A DNA stretch of 64,000 bases. It comes from Symsagittifera roscoffensis. Its lineage: Eukaryota > Xenacoelomorpha > Acoela > Convolutidae. The notes under the pieces were generated by a model. That model saw nothing but the letters and a program-made list of their open reading frames with translations, searched no databases and was not told where the DNA came from. The translations under genes and the position numbers were made by a program. Location of the stretch: assembly GCF_963678635.1 (NCBI RefSeq), contig NC_087065.1, positions 39,619,430-39,683,429 on the forward strand, written 5' to 3'. Shown here piece after piece: positions 26,196-37,200 of this stretch (its first letter is position 1; every line of letters starts with the position of its first letter).

Positions 26196-26690
26196 CACAA
26201 GACTGCTTGTATCAAGGCAAAGCCCTGTGTGTTTCGACTGCCCTTTAATTGTTCCCGTACCGTTTTTGGTATTTGAAATATTGACAAACTAGAAAGTTTT
26301 GGCTGATAATATCAGTGTTAAAATTTAAGTCGTTTATGGAAATAATAAGACCAATAAGCTTGCCTCAATTCAATTTGAAATTTTTATGAGTGCGGATAAT
26401 GAGTGCATGAATAATTTGCGTTTTGAAACAAGCTGTCAAAGTAATATTCCAGCAGCAAAGCCGCTGTTTAGTCAACTGCACACATACTCGCTATGCAATC
26501 ACAAGATTTCCGGTTCGATGCCCATACGTAGGCAACTTTTCTAAAATTGGTCTGAGTAACAAAGCCACCCCGGGCATATATATTTCTCACTTTCGTCGAA
26601 AGACGGAACAACAATACTGCTTCTATATCAGGGCAGAAAGCGGAATGTTCTGATTGCCCCTCAACTGGTCTCGAACTGGTTTTATATACA
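26196..26690 (+). mobile_element. Family B element with tRNA-like core, plus start of a second unit
   Basis: Begins ACAAGACTGCTTGTATC, which is the same end as reverse-oriented family A. It contains a tRNA-like core at about 26465-26525 (A-box-like TTAGTCAACTGC, B-box GGTTCGATGCC) and ends CACCCCGGGCATATAT with TTCGTCGAAAGACGGAAC. That end parallels the other end of reverse-oriented family A. From about 26611 a second unit begins (TATATCAGGGCAGAAAG, GATTGCCCCTCAACTGGTCTC) and is cut short near 26690. Confidence 0.65.
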
Positions 26691-26827
26691 TATCTGACTA
26701 TCCAACCAAAAAATTTGGACTACCACAAATCAGATAGAGTTCTAATATGTGAGTGGCATTACTTTGAACAATTGATTGCCCCACTTCACCGCATGTATAT
26801 ATCATACATATATATAAAAAAATTTTC

Positions 26828-27184
26828 AACCTTTTTCAGGTCGACCAAATTGACTTTTTGAGCACTCCCAAAGCACTAAAAAGTAACTGTTTTGGACAAA
26901 ATTTTGCGCCGCAAGCTAAATTTTGAAAAACAGGCCAAAAAAGGCGTTTTTAAGCACTTTTTGGACAATTGACCAAAAAATAGCGTTTTTCGGCGCGCTC
27001 TCCCCTCAAAATTATTATATATTGGCGCCGAAGGCGTCTTCAGAAAGTTTTTAATTTCAGTCATCCAAAGTTGGATATCTCAAAATAGTACAAAGAGGGT
27101 TCCCTTTGGGTCGGCAAGGGTCGAATCCCTGTGGTAAGGCGTCCAAACCCCGTCGCCCTCCCCCCCTAAATTCGCCCCTGCCGA
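26828..27184 (+). mobile_element. hAT-like MITE copy lacking its left end
   Basis: Aligns along its length with the complete element at 49035-49471. Shared words are AGGTCGACCAAATTGA, TTTTGGACAAAATTTT, TATATTGGCGCCGAAGGCG and CCCTTTGGGTCGGCA. It ends CTAAATTCGCCCCTG. The left terminal repeat CAGGGGCGGAT is missing. Confidence 0.7.
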
Positions 27185-28089
27185 CGTGACTGCGCCTAAT
27201 TTTTTAAAAAGAATTTGAAAGAAAGAGTTTATTTTAGAAAAGGAACAAATGAGAACTATTTTTAAAAATTTTGACTGATTTGTCTAACTTCAATTTAAAA
27301 GGTGATCCCAATTATGCGCCAAATTCTGGAGCCTAATTATGAAAGCTTATTTGTCTATCTTCAGTCATTCGACCTTTTTTAACATTAAGCTGAGGGGTGT
27401 GTGATGCATTCAAATTACCAGCTCAATGAATAGATTTCAGACAATTGAAGTGAAGTTAAATTGGTTGCTGTGGAAATGTTAGTTATTTAGGTGTCGGAGA
27501 AAGCATATTTCCATAAAAAATAGCTTACAAAGCCTCTAAAATTCTGCCAGCAATTTACGTCACTAAAGTGCGATTGGAGCGAGTTTGGGTCGCTCATGAA
27601 TGTTAGGATGCTTATTTTTTCTAAAAAAGTTGTCACACCCAAAAAGTTTCAGAAAAATTTGGATGCACTCTTACCTTTTATTTTTAATATTTTAATCGAT
27701 TTGAATTGTTTTTGAATAGTTAATTCAATTGAATTGGTAAAAGCCCGGGTTGAATAAGAATTTAACTGATTCTGAATTTGCTGAACCGCACATCCCTAAT
27801 TTGGCGCATTCAGCAGACCATTTTCTTAAAATGTTACTTAGGTGCTGGCCAATCTTTAAATCTTTTAATTTTTCGGAAAATCTTATTTTACTTGCTGTTT
27901 TAAGAGGCCTTTTTTACGTCCCAAATCCATGAAATATTCAACTTTTATTTGTTCATAATTAAGTCTCTCTATTTATGAATCCTTTATTTTTTAAATAATT
28001 CAATTTTTATCACACTGTTTGACAAATAATCCTCGTCAGTTATGTATTTTATATGTTGTGTGTTATGTGTGGGTGTGTTTGTGTTGTAG

Positions 28090-28276
28090 ATCATCTTCTC
28101 GGACGAGTGCACGGAGGCTGAGGGAGGGTGGTGGCACCTGGACCACTTCTGCTGTGTGCACTGTGACAGCCAGCTGGGGGGCCAGAGATACATCATGCAC
28201 CAGACACAGCCATACTGCATCCACTGCTACGAGTCCATATTCGCCCAGCACTGCTCCACGTGCCAACAAGTCATCG
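28090..28276 (+). CDS. prickle: Prickle exon: second half of LIM2 and start of LIM3
   Basis: The exon is preceded by a GT/T-rich tract and TTGTAG and followed by the donor GTCAGT; the reading frame opens at phase 0. It encodes 62 residues plus one base. [16 protein letters not shown] is followed by HFCCVHC (a zinc-binding His and Cys pair), [14 protein letters not shown] (the closing LIM2 ligands) and CSTC (the first two ligands of LIM3). It is clearly less AT-rich than its surroundings. The preceding exon, carrying LIM1, is not seen. Confidence 0.93.
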
Positions 28277-31200
28277 GTCAGTATACTTTCTCTTCTCAGT
28301 AGAACATGATCTGATTTTATCAACCCCCAGTACAATCGGATTAAATGAACAACATGATGATCATGAGCAACAAACTTCCTGTTAAAAAAGCCAAAAAATG
28401 TACCATTTTTTCCATTCGACTAATCCGTTTCATTCAAGCATTCCTGAAAAGATTGATTTGAGCTCTCAACGGATAAAAAACCGCAACCTTCCGCAGTCGA
28501 CTTAGGTGGACGGGGTTACTAAAAAGAAACAACCCATCTGACAAAGCATTCAAACATCCGACATTGACAACAAATTCCAACAAATAATGCGTTTTCCGGA
28601 CCAACAGACTCAAAGGAGAATTATCAAAAAGCTCAAAACATCAACAGTATTTGGCCTAAATTGTACACTGCGTCTTCTTTTGATTTTTTAAAATTCAGCT
28701 TTGAGCTCGATTTACTTTTTATTTTTAACGTCGCGCGGCGCGGTTCTCTTTTGTATTAAATGGGCAATGGTGTCAATAATATCCTGTGCCACAGTCACAC
28801 CGTAGTCATAATTTTCTAAATTCTTTCAACTTCCGCCTTTGGAACAGATATTTGATACGCTTTTTTCAAAATAATCTCTATAAATCAGCGATAAACGGTG
28901 TCATATAAGTTGAGAAACCATTGTTGTTTTTCGGCTTATTTCTCAAAGCCGCCAACATGTCTTAAAAGCTGCCGAATGAAAGATGAGTTACAAAAAAAAA
29001 TCATGTGAAAAATGAATTAGCAATTGCACCTAATGAAGGTGCAATGAAATTGCTACAAAAAGCGTGAAATTTCATTAACTTTGATCTGTATTCCTTGGTT
29101 TTTCCCAAATTTAATTAAGCTCCGACTTTGATGTTTCGACCAAATTTTAATTGAAATGACGTTCAAAGAATCTAAAGTGAAAATTTAATTTACTTTTACA
29201 TCAAAATTTGTCGCTTTTTTCGTTATAAATTTATTCAGTTTTGTTGTTCTTTTTTGTTCTGAAGTCGAATGAATGAGATGCTCTTACAACAATTTGAGTA
29301 ATAAATTTAATTTAAAATATTCTGGAATTCAAGTGGAAAAGAGTCATATTATTGTTCCGACTTTCGATACGAAAGTAACGGAATATTTGTGCTCGGGTGG
29401 GTTTTTTTTTCTTCGGACAAGTTTCGACTTTTTAACTAGCCATTTTTGACGGAATTTTTTTATATCATTCGAAAGGTATTGTTGTCTTGAGCTCAAATTT
29501 GAAAAGATATTTCACCTGTGATCATTTTTCGTAAAGTTATGGGGGTTTAAAGATTGCCATTTTGGCCAATTTGGGACAATTAACGCGCAATGTATTTCGC
29601 GCTATTAACGCGTAAGCGGAGAGTTAATCCGTCTTAAAATCGTTTCAAATTGGTTAAAAGAAGCTTATTTGCCATAATTGATTGGTTACAAGGAGCTAAA
29701 TCTATCTTTTTGTACTTTAAATGGCGTGTGGGGGGATGATTTAAAAAAAAAAATTCAAATTAAAAAAAAAAAAATTTTTTTAAATTTTATTACATTTAAT
29801 TTTTTAATGTTATTACTGCTCCATAAAACCTTAAAAGGCAGTCGGAACATTCAGGGCTTCGCCCTGATACGAGCAGTCTTGTTTTCTATTTCAAGATCTT
29901 TCACGACAGACTTCAAAATAAATAATTTTTTCCCATTTTCCATTCTTTTTTTTTATAAATAACACGATTTGTACTTTCACTGTTATGAATTTCGCCAACT
30001 GTCAAGCTAATCGATGAAATTGACTGCAAATTCCCCGCTTAATAAACACATTGAAGTCCCGGGGATGGTAGGACTTTTGGGGATTTGGGAGGATTTTCAG
30101 GGAAAGGGAATTAGAGAGGGATTTGTGTCCATCAATGTCAATTAAAAGATCAGCTTGGAACTTTTTGAGCAGTAGATTTAACTTAAAAAAAAATTCCTGA
30201 TATACAGACTAGGATTTAAACAGTCGAATATCTTTCCGAAATCAGATGTTTTTTAATAATATTTTCAACTTTTTGTTTCAATGTTGTTTCTTTAAATGAA
30301 TTTTTTGTCTGTGAGTGTATAGTTTGTATCATTTTTGTTTTGAAAAATGTCCCTCAAACGCTACAGAAAAGTTTTCAAACCCTCATAAACTTGAAACAGA
30401 CTGCTCGTATCACGACAAAGCTTTAGATTAATTATATATTGGCAAAACTATGAATTTTAAAGTTATAATATCAAAAATTAAGTGTTGCAATTAGAGTCCA
30501 GTATGGAGTTATTAAAACGATTTAATTCACGAATCTGGATCGATTTTGTAGTACGGGATAATAAAACAAGCAGTCTAAGTCATAAACATGGCCGGCAACT
30601 ATAGTGGTGTGCACACGCGGCTGGCCCCATGTAGATTTTTGTAAAAGTGGTTTGAATAAAAAAACCACCCCGAGCATATATAACCCTAACTTTCTTCCAA
30701 AGGCAGAGCAACAAGAATTCCGTATATCAGGGCACAGCCCTGAACGTTCCGATTGCTCCTTAGCTGGTCTCTAAAAGCATTTTGAGAAACTAGAAATTTT
30801 TGAATGTCAATATCAAAGTGTTAACTATTGAGTCAAATTGAGAACCAATCTATTTGCCTCATTTCAAATTGGGACGATTATGAGTGCGGAATAAATTTTA
30901 ACACATAAATAATACGTGCATTGAAAATATCGAGTAGTAATCAAACGATTTCTACTGCCTTTAGTCTAGTGACAAGCATACTCACTTGGCAATCGTCAAG
31001 CCCGAAATCGATCCACACGATCCCTAAATTTTTCTGTAAAATTGGTCTGAAATAAAAAACGACCCAAAGCAAACATATTCCTCATTTTCTTCAAAAATTG
31101 GAGCAAAAATGGTCGCAGACTTTTCGGCTTTTGGCTTAAAATATTTTCTTTGCAATAAAAAAACTTATTTCAATTTCTATAGAAGTTTTAAATGTGAAAT

Positions 31201-34200
31201 TTTTTCCCCACACGCAGTCTTAGTTGAAAAAAACGTTTGCTATTATCGCAATTTTAAATTATTGTTTAATTTCGGAAATATTTCTAAGCCACTCTAGTAT
31301 ATTGTATATCGTCAATAAAAGCAAAGTATGAAAAAAGGAAATACAGCACTGTCTCGCAATATTACGTTCTCACTTAGTTTTGGAATAATTTCTAAGCCAG
31401 ATCAGTATATCGGTTGCGCTCCAATAAAAAACGAAATAAAGAGTGCCTTAAATGTTTCAAATTGGTGCTTTTTAAATACGCAAAACAGAACAAAAAAAGT
31501 AATTCATTTGAAATGTATTTGTCTAGATTAGTGCACCGTCAATATTTTTTGTGTTTCATCAAAAGCTTCAAATACAATTAGTTACGAATTAAAATTTGTC
31601 TCACAAAAAAAATCAAATATGAAAAAAAATCAGAAAATCAAAAAACAGTTTTTCTTAAAACAGAAAATAACTAATTTGTTTTTCAAATTAAAAAATTATT
31701 TGTTTTTGAGCGGACGTATAGTTTAGTTTAACTTAAAGTAATATGTAGTGAAATATGTTTCAGTAGATAAACCAATCAATTGATATATCAATTGAATTTC
31801 GTTAAAAGAAGTCCAAGATTTAAAATTATCCTTAACTTTTATGAAGATGGACAATTTTCAATTATTTTGATCCGATCAATTTTAGTGGCTTTGTATTTTA
31901 ATCTGGCTGTGATTTAAACGATGAGATCTCAATGAAGTGTCGGAAACTCTTTATGGTTCAACTTTTAATGGTTTCAACTATTCAACTAAAACTTGAGAAA
32001 AAAAATAGCTCACTTGGGCGAGCAAGTATCATTTTGATTTTCAAAAACTAGCGCTGATCTATTGCTGATTTTTGAAATTGCTTGTCTTATTTTTCAGACT
32101 TTTGATACAAAACGAACGGAATATTTGTGCTCGGGATGGGTTTTTTCTTCAGACAAATTTCAACTTTTTAACTAGCCATTTTTGACGGAATTTTTTTTAT
32201 CATTCAAAATGTATTGTCGTCCTGAGCTTAAATTCGAAAAGATATTTCACCTTTGATTGTTTTTCGTAAAGTTATGGGGGTTCAAAGCTTGGCATTTTAG
32301 CCAATTTGGGACAATTAACGCGCGATATATTTCGCGCTATTAACGCGTAAGCGTAGATTTAATCCATCTTAGAAATCGTTCCAAATTGGTTGAAGGAAGC
32401 TTATTTGCCATAAATGATTTGTTACTAGAAGCGAAATTTATCACTGTGTACTTTATATGGCGTGTGGAGGGATGATTTTCACAAAAAATCTCAGTTTTTG
32501 AAAAAAAAATCAATTTTATTTTATTACATTTAAGTTTTTCATGCTATTACTGCTCCATAGACCTTAAAAGGCAGTCGGAACATTCAGGGCTTTGCATTCA
32601 GGGCTTTGCCCTGATACGAGCAGTCTTGTTTCAATTTGGATTGATTTCCTAGCCGAATCAAAGTAATGCTTGCGCGTTACTTTTTTCACTATTTCCTCGA
32701 GACAAATTGTTCCGCTTATTCTTTGAGCGAACCAACAAAAAAATTATTTTGTTTGAAACGACTTGTTTAAAACGTTCATGTTTCGTGCCAAGAAATCCAA
32801 GTTTCGACCGGCTCGCTCCCACTGAGAAACTTCAATCTCAACTATAGATTCTTAACAAAATACTTTTGAAATCTTATATTAATAATTATATTGATCTTAT
32901 GAAATAATAGCATTCAAAAATATTGAAAAAGTAAATATCTAAATTTAATTGTTTTTAATTGATTTAACGTCAATGGCATTTAAAAAAATGGAAATGAGAA
33001 CAAGAGAAGATTAATAATGGCTTAATTTAACAGTTTTTTGCAATTTACAAAAAATGATTTTAATTGTTATTTATCAGATAATTGTAAACCATTCGGATTT
33101 TCATTTTAGCTATTGCTTTAAGCTGTTTATCTGATTGTGAAGTTGTTGAAAAGTTTCCCCGCCTGCTATGCGAAGTAGAATAGGATGTTCATAGCGTCTT
33201 TTAACGCAATATTAACACCAACTATGACAAAATAGTTAAATAAAACGCCGAAATTGGTCAAGAGAACGAAAAACGACTCCGAGCCCAAATATTCCGTCAC
33301 TTTTTTCTTGAGTCCGAACAATATTTTAAAACAGCTTGAACGGAAACAAGGTGCAGCAAAAATAAAGCGTGTGGTCTACGCTGTAGTTTTAATTAAAAAG
33401 AGACAAGCGCAAACGCATGAATTCTGGGTGAAAAGTGGTTTATAGGAGAAAAAAAGACGAATACCGATAGTAATACACTTGTTATCCCAAGCGTTATGAC
33501 TAATTTAAATTGATATCCTCTCTTCTAATGAAACGAACTGTTTCATATTGGAACAGAGGTTAAATTCAATTTGGAGTTTCTTATTTGAATTCGCCATTTG
33601 AGGATGTTATAATTGTTTCGGTGAATTGGGAAGCATAAAGATCGATTGATGCAATTTCGTTTTATTGATTGTTTATTCTTTGTTTATTGATTGCTAGATT
33701 GTTTTTTGGTCTCAGGTGTGGACGAGGGCCAGATGAGCTATGAGAACCAGCACTGGCACGCCACCGACTCCTGCTTCTGTTGTGCCCACTGCACCAAAGC
33801 ACTCCTCGGCCTCCCCTTCCTGCCCAAGCGGAAGAGTCTCTTCTGCAGTCTTGCATGCAATATCGCACATTACAATACCAATAGTCTTTCTACTGGGGGT
33901 AATAATACTCTGACTGGGGCAGCTGTGACCCAGGGAGGGGCAGGGGGAGGGGCTTCATCGATCAGCCAATCAGATAGTGCCACTGCAATCCACGCTAGCA
34001 ACACCAACAGCCTTATGACAGCCTCCGTTAGTTAATAAAAACAATTTAATAAAAGTTATTTAAAAAATTGAGATATCTTCTGCAAATTATTGCAAACTTC
34101 GTAGAATCTGTTCTAAATCTGATATTTTTGCTGATAACTTATCAACCTTATTAGAATATCTTTGAAAATCCTAAATTCAAAATGAAGTTAAACGAAGTTG

Positions 34201-37200
34201 GGCTTTCACGCATATCTACGCTGAGGGAAAACAAAAGTTAAATAGGATTTTTAAAGGATAAATTGATGCAGATATAAAAGAGTTCCTTCAGACTCATTTT
34301 TGCTTCACTATAAAAAAGTCAATTATCTTTCGATATGGGCAAGAATATGTTCTTATTTTTCCTCTTTAGTTTCATTTTCTGTGTTTCAAAAAAATAGACG
34401 TCATAACCATTCATCAATTGAAAATTTGTCAGCAGAAGCCGGAACTTGTACCTCGTACTCTTCCTTTTTCGGCAAACTCGTTTGGGATAGGATTGTGCTA
34501 TTTCATCAAAACTATTCCACCTATTATAATTTTAGTTAGGCTTAGCCAATGTAATCTATGCAAATCACATTTAATGATGAAGGTCATTTATCTTGTTTAC
34601 CTCTTTGCCTAATAGGAATAAGGGAGATTAATTGAAATTTGCAGGGGAAAAAGTTTATATTACGAAACAGCTATCTATATTTGAAAACAGGGGAAATTAA
34701 TTTAGAAGTGAAAAAAAATTATCTTTGAGGCACATTTCGTCTCCAAGGAAAACGTTAATACGTTTCCGGATTGAGTTTTGAGTGTGGATTTGATCACTGC
34801 TTACAAGCTGCGATCATTATATAAAAAGAAGTAACTATCAGGCTGTAAATGTCAAAAAACATGGTTAGTTTCGAAAACAAAACGTGCCAAGAGAATAGAA
34901 TGTAAAAAAGCATCGAAAGAAAAATTATCAGGCAGTAACAAAGCCGAAAATACCTTAACTGAAACCCTTTAAGCCGAAAATTTTTTGAAAAAATACTAAG
35001 CCTCCCTCACGCTCAAAGACACACACACACACACACACATAAATTTCATTCGAGCGTCAAATGAACCGATATGAAGCCAGAAGTTGAAATAATAATGGCC
35101 GAAACCTATTAAGCCGAAATAAAAAGAAAAATAAAAAAGCCCTAAGGCACAAATCTCATCTAATAAAGGCCAAAACCTATCAGGTCGAAAAAACAACAGA
35201 AAAAAAATTAAGACTAATAAAAACTTATTAAGTCCCATCACACACAAAACACATACTCACACACGAAAAACTTTTCGCTCGTCGAATGATAGAACGCAAA
35301 GTGAGACTACAAAGATGATAAAAAAGGCCCAAACTTATCAAGCTGAACAAAAAGGAATAAAAAACAAAAAATAACGAAATTTTAACAAGTCTAGTAAAAA
35401 TACAACCAACCTAAAAAGATCATTTCAAATAGGACACAAAACATATCTGTAGCAGTAAAATTTTTGCTAACAGACTTCTAGGAAATAAGTCCACATGAGA
35501 AGAGTCTTGTGAACAAAGTTTTTTCCGGGAAAATTCTAGTACCCGATTGCAGTAACCTTATTTATCACAAAAGTAATGAACACTGAAAACTTGAAAACTT
35601 TATATCTCAAAAAACTTTGGTAAAATTCATTCTGATTTTAAAATCATTTCATTAAATGATTCAACGCAATTGATGCTTAATGTTGTCTTCAAAAACGGTC
35701 TGAAGAAAAAAAATAGCCCAATCGCAAAAGAAATCAGTTCTTTTTCAACTGCAACAGAAATTTTTTTGCTTTCATCAAGATGCTGTTTTGCCGTTTTCAA
35801 CTTTTCTAAATCGAATTTTCATCAAAACACTAGAATGCAATATTCAAATCTTAAAGGCGCAAATTATTTGTCGCAAACAACAATTGGTCTCAGCCGACAC
35901 AAGGTTTCATTTCAAACAAAAACAATTCGCCGTATAGCAATTTAAAAATCTGAGACAAACTGATTATCAATGCGCAGAAATGAAGCTTATAAAAATCAGC
36001 GTGATTATGGCTTTTTTCATGGAGCTGCACAAAATCCGAATTTTATTGATATACGATGAATTATCATGGTTTTTATTGCGACGAAGTGTCGCTTGCAACT
36101 AAATTTTGCTTTTACCTGCGACAAATTCTTGTCGTCCATCAAAAATTGTTACCAACAAATACAAGATAACCTGAAGTCAAAATCAACATAGGGGTGTATC
36201 AAAAACGAATGACAATGATTGAAATTAGCTGAAAAAACAATGAAAAGAAAAACTTCAAAAAATCATTTTCGTCAAAAAAAAATTGCAAAAAAGCCCAAAA
36301 TATTCGGAACAAAAATACCCGCACCCATTAAAAATTTACTAGGAGCTTTCCGAATGCTAGAAAATTTTCGAATTTTCGAAAAACTCCTTTCTGTGGGAAC
36401 TACGTCAGCAAAAATTTAAAATGGCCGTTAGTTTTCAATTTGCAAAGAAAAATGTCCCGACTGGAATCGAACTCCTGTACACTGTCTTCTCAGGCATGAG
36501 TTTTACAGCAACCTAGTAGCAAGCTAAAAATTCAACACAGTCGGGTTACGGGAATCACGCCGACAAAACAGGCAGATGGACGAAAGCCCGGAAAAGCACA
36601 AAAAATCAAGTTCGCAAAAAACAGGTCCCGGTCGATTTCGAACCACAGGCTGTTGCCATTTCAAGCAGTAGTGTTACCTCTACAGCATTTGCGCCTTTTT
36701 ATTATAACTTCAAATTGTTGACTGAATTTGAAGTTATAATAAAAAAGCTTGCATTCGAACGAACAATGAAAATAAATGAAAAGAAAAATCAAACAAAAAG
36801 CCGCCTACAAGTTTTGCTTTTTTCAAACTGAAAGCGTGTATAAAAAACGTCGGATACAAATAACAAATGTCGCAAACGGAAAGTTCATATATGATTGTCA
36901 AAAATTTTTTTGGAAGCAAGAATATACAAAGATCAGAAAAGAAAAAAGAAGATGCAAGAAGAAACATACCTGAAACTTCAGTTTAATTGCTACAGAATGG
37001 AACAAAAGTAAGCAAACTCCATAATTGGCGCCATAAACTTTTATTGTCAAAATTTAAGCCCCCTAAAACGACATAATTGGGTCAAGATTTCAGCATACCA
37101 GTCGCTTAGCATACTCCAAAGTTTTCATTAAAAACATATTGCGTAGCATTGATTTCTTGTTTTCATTGAGCTTGCATTTTTGTTAGAGCTGAAAATCTTT

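Larger units (their letters stand above)
28277..33715. other. Prickle intron between LIM2 and LIM3 exons
   Basis: A 5.4-kb GT-AG intron (GTCAGT to CTCAG). It carries two long family A copies, two tandem family B units and a fragment, described separately. No other exon was recognised. Confidence 0.75.

Noticed and set aside
29678-29962. 94-codon open frame inside family A
   Set aside because: It is not conserved as a frame in the other family A copies and consists mainly of A/T runs.
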